A stretch of 64,000 nucleotides of DNA from Mannheimia pernigra (GTDB lineage: Bacteria > Pseudomonadota > Gammaproteobacteria > Enterobacterales > Pasteurellaceae), in assembly GCF_013377995.1 (NCBI RefSeq), contig NZ_CP055305.1:496001-560000 (forward strand). Reading direction: 5' to 3'. Every line of letters begins with the position of its first letter. Position 1 is the stretch's first letter. The notes beneath the pieces were generated by a model. It had not been told where the DNA came from. It worked only from the letters and a program-made list of their open reading frames with translations, and made no database searches. This document shows positions 36,552-45,407 of the stretch, piece by piece. The position numbers and the translations under genes are program-made.

Positions 36552-36926
36552 ATGAAATTCAAAAAATTAGCATTAGCAGCAATGTTAGGTGGCTTATTTG
36601 TAACAGCTAATGCGGCAGAATTACCTAATATCACTATTTTAGCGACAGGCGGAACGATTGCTGGTAGTCAGCAGAATGCAAATAGTAGTGCTTATCAAGC
36701 AGGGCAATTGAATATCGAAACCTTAATTGAAGCAGTGCCAGAAATGAAAACATTGGCGAATATCAAAGGTGAGCAGATTGTGAAAATTGGCCTACTAAAG
36801 CCTTGTTAGATGTAGGCTATCAAGGTATTGTCGTAGCAGGTGTTGGTAACGGCAATATGAATGCGGAAAATCTTGCATTATTTAGAGGAAGCCAACAATA
36901 TTTTTAAGATTTTTAATAAACGTTAA
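36552..36926 (+). pseudogene. ansB: Type II L-asparaginase gene with large internal deletions
   Basis: The first 258 bases encode a signal peptide (cleavage after TANA) and the N-terminus of periplasmic asparaginase II, ELPNITILATGGTIAGS, including the catalytic Thr35. After VKIG the frame breaks. Pieces of the C-terminal third follow in another frame: ALLDVGYQGIVVAGVGNGNM (about 36800-36870), then the extreme C-terminus EANNIFKIFNKR with TAA at 36924-36926. About two thirds of the gene is lost in at least two deletions. No activity expected. Confidence 0.88.
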
Positions 36927-36933
36927 AGCATAT

Positions 36934-36973
36934 AAAAAATGGCATAAGTGAGTCACTTATGCCATTATTTTTT
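36934..36973. terminator. Bidirectional terminator, ansB remnant / msrPQ
   Basis: Near-perfect palindrome AATGGCATAAGTGA...TCACTTATGCCATT (36938-36966) with A6 before and T6 after, so it can end both the plus-strand ansB and the minus-strand msrPQ transcripts. Confidence 0.85.
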
Positions 36974-37009
36974 GTATGTGGTTTGACTGCTGCAAGCGGT
37001 GTGATTTTG

Positions 37010-37594
37010 CTATTTTTTTGCAAATTTAGCCTGTATTTTATGAGTAACAATAAATAGCACTAAGACCCCAATGATAATTGGATCGAATGTTACGCTTTTT
37101 ACCGACCAATAATAATGCACCATCGCCAATACTAATGCAGGATAAGCCCACTGGTGAATCGTCCCCCAGTGTTTTCCTAATTTTCGTTTTAGCATAGGCA
37201 GCGAAGTGACAGCCATTATGCTTAGAATGAAAAAAGCAGTAGCGCCTAAAATCAAATATTGGCGACCAGCAAGCTCGCTAAAAAATAATTTGACATCAAG
37301 GCTTAATTCTAACAATAGATAGCTTGAAATATGTAGAGTTGCCCATACAAACGCCCATAATCCCAGTGGTCGGCGTAAAATTTGATACTGGTTTTTCTTT
37401 AGGTATTGTAGGGCAATACCAAGTAGAAACATTATACAAAAAATGACGATTGCACCATAACCGAGAAAATGCTCCAGCTCTTTAATCGGATCGGCACCTA
37501 ATATTGTTTCATTACCCGTATATAATAGCTGTGCTACCCAAACTAGCGGTAATAAACAGCCAAGATGAATGAGTATACGTAACCAGGTTAGCAT
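37010..37594 (-). CDS. msrQ: Haem-binding membrane subunit of the MsrPQ methionine sulfoxide reductase
   Basis: 194-residue inner-membrane cytochrome b-type protein (YedZ/ferric reductase-like) with about six membrane helices and conserved His in LEHFLGYG, ATLHISSYL and IHQWAYPALVLAMVHYYWS that hold haem. It passes quinol or flavin electrons to MsrP. Its ATG overlaps the msrP stop (TAATG), showing tight coupling. Confidence 0.93.
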   Translation of the reverse strand: MLTWLRILIHLGCLLPLVWVAQLLYTGNETILGADPIKELEHFLGYGAIVIFCIMFLLGIALQYLKKNQYQILRRPLGLWAFVWATLHISSYLLLELSLDVKLFFSELAGRQYLILGATAFFILSIMAVTSLPMLKRKLGKHWGTIHQWAYPALVLAMVHYYWSVKSVTFDPIIIGVLVLFIVTHKIQAKFAKK

Positions 37595-38547
37595 TAGTAG
37601 TTCACCTTTAAATCTAAGCCACGGTATAAATTTGCCACTTCATTTTCGTAGCCATTAAACATTAGCGTTGGCTGGCGTTTGACGGATAATAACCCGCTGG
37701 CACCAATTACGCGTTCAGAGGCTTGCGACCAACGTGGATGATCAACATTCGGATTCACATTAGCATAAAAGCCATATTCATTTGGAGCAAGACTTTCCCA
37801 AGTAGTGAGTGGACGTTTTTCGGCAAAGGTGATTTTGACGATCGACTTAATACTTTTAAAACCATATTTCCAAGGAACGACTAAGCGAATAGGTGCGCCG
37901 TTTTGCGGTGGTAGGGTTTTACCGTATAAACCGACGGACAGTAATGTGAGTGAATTTAAGGCTTCATCTAAGCGTAACGCTTCTACATAAGGATAATCAA
38001 TCCCACCGCCTAGCAAACGATTTTTTTGTCCTGGCATTTGTGCAGGATCATATAAAGTGTGAAAGACCACATATTTGGCTTTAGTGGTTGGTTTTGCCAT
38101 CTCAATTAAGCGAGCTAACTCAAAGCCTATCCACGGCACAACCATTGACCACGCTTCAACACAACGAAAACGGTAAATGCGTTCTTCCAGTGGAAACGTA
38201 TTAAGCAATTGTTGATGATTTAAGCTAAATGGATTTTCAACTTCACCGCTAATTTCCAATGTCCAAGGATCGGTTTTAAAGTTTGCCGCATTTCTTGCTG
38301 GGGCACTTTTATCCACACCAAACTCATAGAAATTGTTATAGCCTATTACTTTGTTTTCGGGAGTGAGTTCAAGCCCTTTATTTGGATCTGGTTTAAACTG
38401 CAGTGATTGCAAGTGTCTTTGTGTTTCTGCCATACTTACTTTAGGCAATGCAGAAGCCGCAATACCTAACCCTAACGCGGTAATAATTTTGCGGCGTTGG
38501 TAGAAAATAGTTTCAGGTGTCACATCTTGAATGGTTAATTTTTTCAT
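37594..38547 (-). CDS. msrP: Periplasmic methionine sulfoxide reductase, molybdopterin subunit
   Basis: 317 residues. Tat signal with twin Arg (FYQRRKIITALGLG, residues 16-29) and cleavage near VSMA. The catalytic molybdenum-ligand Cys is at 129 in YRFRCVEAWSMVVPW. The mature enzyme reduces oxidised methionine in periplasmic proteins, repairing damage by hypochlorous acid. The operon msrPQ ends at a bidirectional terminator. Confidence 0.95.
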   Translation of the reverse strand: MKKLTIQDVTPETIFYQRRKIITALGLGIAASALPKVSMAETQRHLQSLQFKPDPNKGLELTPENKVIGYNNFYEFGVDKSAPARNAANFKTDPWTLEISGEVENPFSLNHQQLLNTFPLEERIYRFRCVEAWSMVVPWIGFELARLIEMAKPTTKAKYVVFHTLYDPAQMPGQKNRLLGGGIDYPYVEALRLDEALNSLTLLSVGLYGKTLPPQNGAPIRLVVPWKYGFKSIKSIVKITFAEKRPLTTWESLAPNEYGFYANVNPNVDHPRWSQASERVIGASGLLSVKRQPTLMFNGYENEVANLYRGLDLKVNY

Positions 38548-38867
38548 CGAGCTATCCTTTTTTATGAATTGTTGTTATTATTTTGGACTCAGCTGATCGA
38601 GAATTCTTACAAAATAAGTGTAATTTTTTATTGGGCATTCCTTACTTAAAGGAGATATATGAAGAGTCTATCTTCTACATAGAGAGAAAAGATTAGAAAG
38701 CAAATGGTTAAAATTGCTACCCTACAACTAACCGATAAGCTGCACTTAAAACTTGGATTTTGCCATTTTAATAAAAATACCAAGAAATTGGGCAAGATAT
38801 TAAGAGCTTACAGTAACAATAAAGATGCTCCGCTCTGATTTATTATACATTTTAAAAGGAGAAAAAT
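38548..38867. other. Intergenic region with two short frames
   Basis: 320 bases. One frame of seven codons (38659-38682, MKSLSST) has a strong AAAGGAG site. Another of 44 codons (38704-38838) lacks a good site and has no recognisable family. They may be remains of a deleted gene. The promoters of msrP (minus) and of the lipoprotein gene (plus) must also lie here. Confidence 0.4.
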
Positions 38868-39152
38868 ATGCGTTATTGGTTAATAAGTTTAAGCATACTA
38901 TTAAGTGGCTGTGTCGTGCCAGTTACTCCTACAGGACAAGCTGGTATCCCTATGCCTATTATCATAGGTGTCTCAGATCAAATTGATTCCAAAGAGGTTC
39001 ACATTTGTACTCTAAAGCCATTTACTCAGGAATACCGTAGTGAACATAGTAGCCGAGGCAGAGCCAAATTAAATGTACAAAAGCAATGCCTTGCAAACCA
39101 CAGTAGCATATTTTGTGAAGAAAAAGAGATTGTTTGCAAAACTTATGATTAG
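38868..39152 (+). CDS. Small putative lipoprotein
   Basis: 94 residues with an N-terminal hydrophobic segment and lipobox LLSGC (lipidated Cys15). The mature part has several Cys (HICTLK, KQCLANH, IFCEEKEIVCKTYD) and may be disulfide bonded. No family recognised. AAAAGGAG ribosome site 7 bases upstream. It stands alone between msrP and the oxidoreductase gene and is followed by an inverted uptake-signal pair. Confidence 0.7.
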   Translation: MRYWLISLSILLSGCVVPVTPTGQAGIPMPIIIGVSDQIDSKEVHICTLKPFTQEYRSEHSSRGRAKLNVQKQCLANHSSIFCEEKEIVCKTYD

Positions 39153-39156
39153 TTAA

Positions 39157-39214
39157 ATAAGCGGTCGTATTTTATCTATTTTTTGCAAAATTTTCCTAAA
39201 ATTTGACCGCTTGT
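39157..39214. repeat. Inverted pair of DNA uptake signal sequences
   Basis: AAGCGGTC (39159-39166) and GACCGCTTGT (39205-39214). The stem-loop follows the lipoprotein gene and could act as its terminator. Confidence 0.75.
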
Positions 39215-39255
39215 TTATTTAAGCTGATAACATCAAAATGTTATGAGGATTTTCT

Positions 39256-40299
39256 ATGAAACCCATCAATATTTCCATTGCGGGTGCTGGTTTTTCCAGC
39301 CGTGTTTTTCATATTCCATTTTTGAAGCAAGATGTTCGTTTTAATATCACAAAAGTGTATGAACGCACTTCTAACTATGCGGCGGAGTGGTTGCCGAACG
39401 CGGAAACGGTGCGAGATTTCAGCTTGCTTTTAACGCCTGAAGTGGATTTAGTGCTGATTACCACTCCAAATCAAACCCATTATGCAATGGTAAAAGAGGC
39501 ATTGCTTGCAGGCAAACACGTTCTGGTGGAAAAGCCTTTGGTTGCCACAGTGGCAGAGGCAGAAGCGTTGGCAGAGCTTGCAAAGCAACAAGGCAAGGTG
39601 CTTTATGTTTATCAAAACCGCCGTTGGGATAGCTATATAGCCACAGCGAAATCGCTCATTGAGCAAAATTTGCTGGGCGAGTTGGTAGATTGTGAAGTGC
39701 GTTTTGACCGTTATGCTAAAGAGAAAAATAGTAAAGCGTGGAAAGAGGCGGGCGATCGTGGTACAGGTTTGGTGTATGATTTGGGCGTGCATTTAATCGA
39801 CCAAGTGTTGTATTTATTTGGCAAGCCCAAAGCGGTGTATGCTGATGTGCGTTATCAACACGAGGGTGTGTTGGTTGATGATAATTTTGATATTCAGCTC
39901 TATTATGCCAATGATTTTAAAGTGGTGTTGAAAGCCAGCCGATATGCTCGTGAGCCAAGTCCAACATTTGTGTTACACGGAAAATTAGGCTCTTATCTGA
40001 AACAGACCCCCGATAATCAAGAAACGTTGTTGAAAAATGGCGTGCAGCCTCTTGGCAAAGAGTGGAATATGGAGGAAAAAGAAAACTGGGGTATTTTACA
40101 TACTGAGTTGGAAGGTAATGTCGTTCGCCAGCCTTATCCCAATGCTCAAGCTAGTTACCAAAATTTGTTTGATGATTTGTACCAAGTGATCGCCTACAAT
40201 GCTGATCCAGTGATTAAACTAGAGGAAGTCATTTTTGTGTTGAAAGTGATTGAGCGTGTATTTGAAAGTGCAAAGTTAGGGCAAAAAATCTATTTGTAA
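39256..40299 (+). CDS. Gfo/Idh/MocA family oxidoreductase
   Basis: 347 residues, the length of E. coli YdgJ-type members. Rossmann NAD(P)-binding motif GAGFSS (10-15), the family catalytic EKP at 92-94 (LVEKPL) and a C-terminal alpha/beta domain with GVHLIDQ. Likely oxidises or reduces a sugar or polyol derivative; the substrate cannot be told. It is monocistronic, with no sugar gene adjacent. Confidence 0.85.
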   Translation: MKPINISIAGAGFSSRVFHIPFLKQDVRFNITKVYERTSNYAAEWLPNAETVRDFSLLLTPEVDLVLITTPNQTHYAMVKEALLAGKHVLVEKPLVATVAEAEALAELAKQQGKVLYVYQNRRWDSYIATAKSLIEQNLLGELVDCEVRFDRYAKEKNSKAWKEAGDRGTGLVYDLGVHLIDQVLYLFGKPKAVYADVRYQHEGVLVDDNFDIQLYYANDFKVVLKASRYAREPSPTFVLHGKLGSYLKQTPDNQETLLKNGVQPLGKEWNMEEKENWGILHTELEGNVVRQPYPNAQASYQNLFDDLYQVIAYNADPVIKLEEVIFVLKVIERVFESAKLGQKIYL

Positions 40300-40464
40300 A
40301 TTTTTTATGATTTTTGACCGCTTGCAGAAAAATGGGGGAAATATATTCATTTTCCCCCATTGCTTTCCCCTTTTTTATTGGCTAATATGCAACCTCATCC
40401 GTAGTTAGAATACTTAATATGTTAAGTTTTAACTGTTTCTTCACTCTAATAAGGATCATTTCTA

Positions 40465-41571
40465 ATGAATAAACTTATTGCTTCTCTTGTTGCATCAAGC
40501 TGTGCAACTGCTTTTTCGGCCCCTGTTCAACACAATAATTTCCACACCAATACTCATACTTATGAATTTACCCAATCTTATGATTTAGTGGTGCCGCAAG
40601 GTTCTTCAGGCACTACGAATTTATGGATTCCGTTACCGTCTGATACCGATTATCAAACCGTTAAATCCATTGAGTTTGAGGGAAGTTACAAAAACGCGTA
40701 TATCACAGAAAATAACGCTTATGGGGCGAAAACCTTGTTTGCGACTTGGGATCAAGACGCTCCAAAACGTGATCTGAAGGTGAAAATGGTGATTGAAACC
40801 CAAGATCGTGAGCCAATGGCTCAAGGTGCGTTAGCACATTATCAAATGCCAGAGAAAATTATCTATTCGGTGGATGTGTTGGAGTACTTAAAACCAACGG
40901 CTCATATTAAAACAGATGGCATTGTAAAAGAATATGCCGATAAAATTGTGGGTAACGAGCAAAATCCGCTGAAAAAAGCGGAACTTATCCACAAGTGGAT
41001 TGTAGAGAATATGGAACGTGATAACTCAGTTTTAGGTTGTGGCGATGGTGATGTGGAGAAAATCCTCACCACTAAAGTGTTAAAAGGTAAATGTACTGAT
41101 ATTAACTCTGTTTTTGTGGCTTTAGCTCGTGCTTCGGATATTCCCGCCCGTGAAGTGTTTGGTATCCGTTTAGGTCAGGCGGTAAAAATGGGGCAATACT
41201 CCAAAACTGCATTTGGTAGCTCAAAAGAGGGGATTGCGAATGAAAATACTGGACAGCATTGCCGTGCGGAGTTCTATCTAGCTGGTTTTGGTTGGGTACC
41301 CGTGGATTCTGCCGATGTTGCGAAAATGCGTTTAGCAGAGAAAAAAGAGGTTTCAGATCCAGATGTGCAAACGGTGTCTAAATACCTATTTGGTAACTGG
41401 GAAATGAACTGGGTTGGTTTCAATCACGGACGTGATTTTGATTTATACCCACAACCAGAACTTACTCCACTTAATAACTTTGGCTATCCCTATGCGGAAG
41501 TGGGGGGAGATCCATTAAACTCTTTTGAAGCGAAAGAATTTGGCTATGAATTTATCTCAAAAGAACTGTAA
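40465..41571 (+). CDS. Secreted transglutaminase-like (papain-fold) protein
   Basis: 368 residues with an N-terminal signal sequence (probable cleavage near AFSA). The transglutaminase-core triad is visible: Cys210 (KGKCTDINSVF), His265 (GQHCRAEFY) and Asp281 (WVPVDSADV). Bacterial members are usually peptidases or cross-linkers of the envelope; the function here is unknown. The downstream MerT-like gene overlaps its 3' end by 26 bases, so the two are co-transcribed. Its own ribosome site is AAGGA. Confidence 0.8.
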   Translation: MNKLIASLVASSCATAFSAPVQHNNFHTNTHTYEFTQSYDLVVPQGSSGTTNLWIPLPSDTDYQTVKSIEFEGSYKNAYITENNAYGAKTLFATWDQDAPKRDLKVKMVIETQDREPMAQGALAHYQMPEKIIYSVDVLEYLKPTAHIKTDGIVKEYADKIVGNEQNPLKKAELIHKWIVENMERDNSVLGCGDGDVEKILTTKVLKGKCTDINSVFVALARASDIPAREVFGIRLGQAVKMGQYSKTAFGSSKEGIANENTGQHCRAEFYLAGFGWVPVDSADVAKMRLAEKKEVSDPDVQTVSKYLFGNWEMNWVGFNHGRDFDLYPQPELTPLNNFGYPYAEVGGDPLNSFEAKEFGYEFISKEL

Positions 41572-41911
41572 TGGTGATAACAATAAATTTATCACAATGT
41601 GTATCACCGCGGTAGTTACTGCGGTAAGTTCGACATTATGTTGCATTGCACCACTGGTTTATTTGTTGTTTGGCGTTTCGTCTCCGTGGTTAATTGGGCT
41701 TAATCAGTTTGCATTTTTACAAATTCCGATGTTAATTTTATCGCTTGCCGCTTTTGGCTACGGTTTTTGGTTGCTCAATTTTTCCAATAAAATGATTTGC
41801 ACCAAATATTTTTCTCGCAAAACACTCGTCATTTTATATTGGCTGGTGTTTGTGGTGGTCATTTTCTTTTTAACTTACCCATATATTTTGCCTTATATTT
41901 TAGAAATGTAG
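41546..41911 (+). CDS. MerT-like metal transport membrane protein
   Basis: 121 residues with three membrane helices. The vicinal Cys pair typical of MerT is in the first helix (SSTLCCIAPLVY), and a further Cys is in the loop (MICTKYF). MerT moves Hg2+ from periplasmic MerP to the cytosol. Here there is no merA or merR nearby, so another thiophilic metal is as likely. The ATG at 41546 lies inside the transglutaminase-like gene; no strong ribosome site, consistent with coupling. Confidence 0.75.
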   Translation: MNLSQKNCNGDNNKFITMCITAVVTAVSSTLCCIAPLVYLLFGVSSPWLIGLNQFAFLQIPMLILSLAAFGYGFWLLNFSNKMICTKYFSRKTLVILYWLVFVVVIFFLTYPYILPYILEM

Positions 41912-41928
41912 GGCGGAGAATAGATAAA

Positions 41929-42234
41929 ATGAAATATTTTTTAATCATAATGAGCTTGGTTTGGAGTGGGATTTCTTCGATTTATGCACAAGAAAGAACG
42001 CCTGAACCTATCACAAAACAAGTTGAAAAAAACGTGGTTTTGCATATTGAAGAAATGAACTGTCAATTATGTGTTTATCTCGTAAATAAAGAGCTGCGAG
42101 CGGTGTCTGGGGTTATTTCTACCAAAGCCTCAATGAAAGATCGTAAAGTTAAGATTGTTACCACACAGGATGTGGATAACCAAACACTGATACAAGCGGT
42201 TGAAAAATTACATTATTCTGCAAAAGTGATGTAA
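41929..42234 (+). CDS. MerP-like periplasmic heavy-metal-binding protein
   Basis: 101 residues. Signal peptide cleaved near SIYA, then a heavy-metal-associated domain with the Cys pair in EEMNCQLCVYLV (GMTCxxC type) and the fold's later strands (VSGVISTKASMKDRKV). GGAG site upstream. Likely passes metal to the adjacent MerT-like protein. A longer frame exists in the same phase but runs back into the MerT gene and is rejected. Confidence 0.8.
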   Translation: MKYFLIIMSLVWSGISSIYAQERTPEPITKQVEKNVVLHIEEMNCQLCVYLVNKELRAVSGVISTKASMKDRKVKIVTTQDVDNQTLIQAVEKLHYSAKVM

Positions 42235-42240
42235 GAAATA

Positions 42241-42270
42241 AGCTCAAACAAAGGTTTGAGCTTTTTCTTT
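42241..42270 (+). terminator. Terminator of the transglutaminase-MerT-MerP operon
   Basis: AGCTCAAAC (42241-42249) pairs with GTTTGAGCT (42254-42262) followed by T-rich sequence. Confidence 0.85.
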
Positions 42271-42363
42271 TATTAATCCCTCTCTCATTTTCTTATCAAA
42301 GTATTTATCTATTTTATTCAAAATAAAACCAAATTAATTTAATTTGAAATGTTTTTCTGGTTT

Positions 42364-42379
42364 TGTGATCTTAATCACA
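42364..42379 (+). promoter_or_regulatory. CRP-binding site of the sorbitol operon
   Basis: TGTGA-TCTTAA-TCACA, exact consensus half-sites, about 106 bases upstream of srlA. Confidence 0.85.
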
Positions 42380-42469
42380 GTTTTCAAAATGAAATTGTTT
42401 TACTATTTGCACATCTCGACACAGAGATGAAAAAATGTAATTTTTATTTTGAAAAATACGGAGGTCTTT

Positions 42470-43024
42470 ATGATAGAAACAATCACACACGGAGCAGAAT
42501 GGTTTATCGGTTTGTTCCAAAAAGGTGGTGAAACCTTAGTTGGAATGATAAACGGTATTTTGCCTCTTTTAATTTCATTACTGGTAGTAATGAATGCATT
42601 GATCAAATTCATTGGGCAAGATCGTATTGAAAGACTTGCTCAACGCAGTGCAGGAAACCCGATTTCTCGCTATTTAATCTTACCTGTTATCGGAACATTT
42701 GTTTTTTGTAATCCGATGACATTGAGCTTAGGGCGTTTCTTACCTGAGCGTTACAAACCAAGCTACTATGCAGCTGCATCTTATAGTTGCCACTCAATGA
42801 ATGGATTATTTCCTCATATCAATCCGGGTGAATTATTCGTTTACTTAGGTATCGCCAGTGGATTAACCACACTAGGCTTACCACTTGGTCCTTTAGCTAT
42901 CAGCTATTTGTTAGTAGGTATGTTTACTAACTTCTTCCGTGGTTGGATTACGGACTTCACTACCGCATTTTTTGAAAAGCGAATGGGTATTACATTAGAT
43001 AAAGAAGTTCATTTATCTCACTAA
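42470..43024 (+). CDS. srlA: Sorbitol (glucitol) PTS enzyme IIC, SrlA type
   Basis: 184-residue membrane part (IIC2) of the sorbitol phosphotransferase permease. Family motifs are AEWFIGLFQKGGETLVGMI, FVFCNPMTLSLGRFLPERYK and YCHSMNGLFPHINPGE-like segment. The ATG at 42470 has GGAGG five bases upstream; a longer frame has no site. First gene of the operon srlA-E-B-D-M-(HAD)-srlR-gutQ. Confidence 0.93.
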   Translation: MIETITHGAEWFIGLFQKGGETLVGMINGILPLLISLLVVMNALIKFIGQDRIERLAQRSAGNPISRYLILPVIGTFVFCNPMTLSLGRFLPERYKPSYYAAASYSCHSMNGLFPHINPGELFVYLGIASGLTTLGLPLGPLAISYLLVGMFTNFFRGWITDFTTAFFEKRMGITLDKEVHLSH

Positions 43025-43055
43025 TTAAACAGAATGAAAAGTAGAGGAATGTATT

Positions 43056-44048
43056 ATGAGTAACAAAGCTATTTATATTGAAAAAGGCAATGGCGGTTGG
43101 GGCGGTCCATTAACATTACCTGTAGTAGAAGGCAAAAAAGTGCTTTATATGACAGGAGGAACACGTCCTGCCATCGTGAATAAATTAGTGGAATTAACGG
43201 GGTGGGAAGCTATAGACGGCTTCAAAGAAGGTGAGCTACCGGCGGAAGAAATTGGCATTGCGATTATTGATTGCGGTGGTGTATTACGTTGTGGGCTTTA
43301 TCCGAAACGTCGTATTCCAACTATTAATATTCACGCAACAGGTAAATCAGGTCCATTAGCTGAATTTATCGTAGAAGATATTTATGTATCAGCGGTAAAA
43401 GAGCATAACATTCGCTTAGTTGATGCAGAAGAGGCTTCTTCTGTAGTTACTGAGCCCAAAACAGTCGTTCCAAGCCAAGTGAAAGAGTATGACTCAAGTA
43501 AAAAAATTACCGAGCAAAGTGATGGTTTATTAGCAAAAATTGGAATGGGGATGGGTTCTGTTGCAGCATTATTCTTCCAAGCAGGACGAGATACGATTGA
43601 TACCGTGCTTAAAACCATTTTACCGTTTATGGCATTTGTTTCCGCCCTCATCGGGATCATCATTGCTTCAGGCTTAGGAGATGTGATTGCACACGGCTTG
43701 ACACCGTTAGCTAATAGCCCAATCGGATTAGTGATTTTAGCCTTGATCTGCTCATTCCCTCTCCTCTCGCCATTCTTAGGTCCTGGAGCGGTTATTGCAC
43801 AAGTTATTGGGGTGTTAGTAGGTACACAAATTGGTTTAGGCAATATTCCACCACATCTAGCCTTACCTGCTTTATTCGCAATTAATGCTCAAGCTGCTTG
43901 TGATTTTATTCCTGTCGGTCTTTCAATGGCAGAAGCAAAACAAGATACCGTAAGAGTGGGTGTTCCTTCCGTATTGGTTGGTCGTTTTTTAACAGGTGCA
44001 CCAACAGTGCTGGTTGCTTGGGCAGTTTCAGCATTTATCTATCAATAA
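43056..44048 (+). CDS. srlE: Sorbitol PTS enzyme IIBC
   Basis: 330 residues. N-terminal IIB domain with the phosphorylated Cys73 in IIDCGGVLRCGLYPKRR, a linker around 150-175, then a membrane IIC1 domain (FMAFVSALIGIIIASGLGD to the C-terminus). With SrlA and SrlB it brings sorbitol in as sorbitol-6-phosphate. Follows srlA by 31 bases. Confidence 0.94.
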   Translation: MSNKAIYIEKGNGGWGGPLTLPVVEGKKVLYMTGGTRPAIVNKLVELTGWEAIDGFKEGELPAEEIGIAIIDCGGVLRCGLYPKRRIPTINIHATGKSGPLAEFIVEDIYVSAVKEHNIRLVDAEEASSVVTEPKTVVPSQVKEYDSSKKITEQSDGLLAKIGMGMGSVAALFFQAGRDTIDTVLKTILPFMAFVSALIGIIIASGLGDVIAHGLTPLANSPIGLVILALICSFPLLSPFLGPGAVIAQVIGVLVGTQIGLGNIPPHLALPALFAINAQAACDFIPVGLSMAEAKQDTVRVGVPSVLVGRFLTGAPTVLVAWAVSAFIYQ

Positions 44049-44054
44049 TGAATT

Positions 44055-44100
44055 ACAAGCGGTTAAATTTACAAATTTTTTTGCCAAATGCACCGCTTGT
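44055..44100. repeat. Inverted pair of DNA uptake signals between srlE and srlB
   Basis: ACAAGCGGT (44055-44063) and ACCGCTTGT (44092-44100), inside the operon. The pair may act as an mRNA-processing or partial stop hairpin. Confidence 0.75.
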
Positions 44101-44121
44101 AAATAAAGAGAGAACATCTAT

Positions 44122-44487
44122 ATGGCAATTATTTATACAACGACCTTTACTAAAATTGGTAATTTTGCTCAAGAATCCTTGCAAGACAATATGTTAATTA
44201 CTTTTAAACAGGGTGCTCCTGCAGACTTGGAAGATTATTGCTTCATTCATAATCCATCTGAATTAAGTAGCCCTTTACAAGTAGGCGATATTGCAGAGTT
44301 TGATGGTGTAGATTATCCAATTACGGCAGTCGGTAGCGTTGCATCAGAAAACTTATCATCGCTCGGACACATCACTTTCCGCTTTGATCGTTCAACAGAG
44401 GCTGAATTTCCGGGAAGTGTTCACGTTATCGGAACACCACCGCAAGGTTTATCGGAAAATTCAACCTTGATTATCAAGCGTGATTAA
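44122..44487 (+). CDS. srlB: Sorbitol PTS enzyme IIA
   Basis: 121-residue cytosolic phosphocarrier of the glucitol family. Recognised from FKQGAPADLEDYCFIHN, YPITAVGSVASENLSSLGHI and FRFDRSTEAEFPGSVHVIG. It passes phosphate from HPr to SrlE. Between srlE and srlD in the standard order. Confidence 0.92.
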   Translation: MAIIYTTTFTKIGNFAQESLQDNMLITFKQGAPADLEDYCFIHNPSELSSPLQVGDIAEFDGVDYPITAVGSVASENLSSLGHITFRFDRSTEAEFPGSVHVIGTPPQGLSENSTLIIKRD

Positions 44488-44534
44488 TAACGGATTACAA
44501 TTTATTTCAAATTGAAAATTTAGAGGAATACATT

Positions 44535-45323
44535 ATGAAAAATGAAAAAAAAGTGGCTATCGTTGTAGGTGGTGGTCAAACACTTGGAGCTTTTTTATCT
44601 GAAGGGTTAGCTGATGCTGGCTATCGTGTAGTTGTTGCTGATTTAAACGGTGAAAATGCACAAAAAGTGGCTAAAGATATTAATGCAAAACAAGGCGAAG
44701 GTAATGCGATTGGCGTGCAAGTAGATGCTGGAGATGAGCCCAGTGTTGAAGCATTAGCTAATGCTACCGATGCCGCATTTGGGCGTGCTGATGTATTAGT
44801 TTATAGTGCAGGAACGGCAAAAGCATCACCTATTTGGGATTTCAATTTAAACGATTTTGATTTATCGGTAAAAGTGAATTTAACAGGTTATTTCTTAACC
44901 GCAAAACATTTCTCTCGTTTAATGATTCGTGATGGAGTTAAAGGACGGATTATTCAAATTAACTCAAAATCGGGTAAAGTTGGTAGTAAATATAATTCAG
45001 GTTATAGTGCAGCAAAATTTGGCGGTGTAGGTTTAACTCAGTCTTTAGCGTTAGACTTAGCCGATAAAGGCATTACCGTGCATTCATTAATGTTAGGTAA
45101 TTTATTGAAATCACCGATGTTCCAATCGTTAATTCCACAATATGCGGCAAAACTCGGCATTCTGGAAAATGAAGTTGAGCAAGTTTATATTGATAAAGTG
45201 CCTTTAAAACGTGGTTGTGATTATCAAGATGTATTAAATGTATTGAAATTCTATGCCAGCGAAGAGGCATCTTATTGCACAGGACAGTCTATCAATATTA
45301 CTGGCGGACAGGTGATGTTCTAA
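44535..45323 (+). CDS. srlD: Sorbitol-6-phosphate 2-dehydrogenase
   Basis: NAD-dependent short-chain dehydrogenase of 262 residues that makes fructose-6-phosphate. NAD-binding GGGQTLGAFL near residue 12, the catalytic Ser in INSKSGKVGS and YxxxK in SGYSAAKFGG. Order after srlB is as in E. coli. Confidence 0.95.
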   Translation: MKNEKKVAIVVGGGQTLGAFLSEGLADAGYRVVVADLNGENAQKVAKDINAKQGEGNAIGVQVDAGDEPSVEALANATDAAFGRADVLVYSAGTAKASPIWDFNLNDFDLSVKVNLTGYFLTAKHFSRLMIRDGVKGRIIQINSKSGKVGSKYNSGYSAAKFGGVGLTQSLALDLADKGITVHSLMLGNLLKSPMFQSLIPQYAAKLGILENEVEQVYIDKVPLKRGCDYQDVLNVLKFYASEEASYCTGQSINITGGQVMF

Positions 45324-45407
45324 TAGCATAAGCGGTTGGTTCTGTTCATTATGGAAGTTGCAAAAAAATGAACAAAATCGACCGCTTGTATTTTATTGGG
45401 AGGAGCA

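Noticed and set aside
41546..42234. A full mercury resistance operon
   Set aside because: No merA reductase or merR regulator in the surroundings; only transport-type genes are present.
43382..43843. 153-codon minus-strand frame within srlE
   Set aside because: Antisense shadow of a well-supported PTS gene with no ribosome site or family match.
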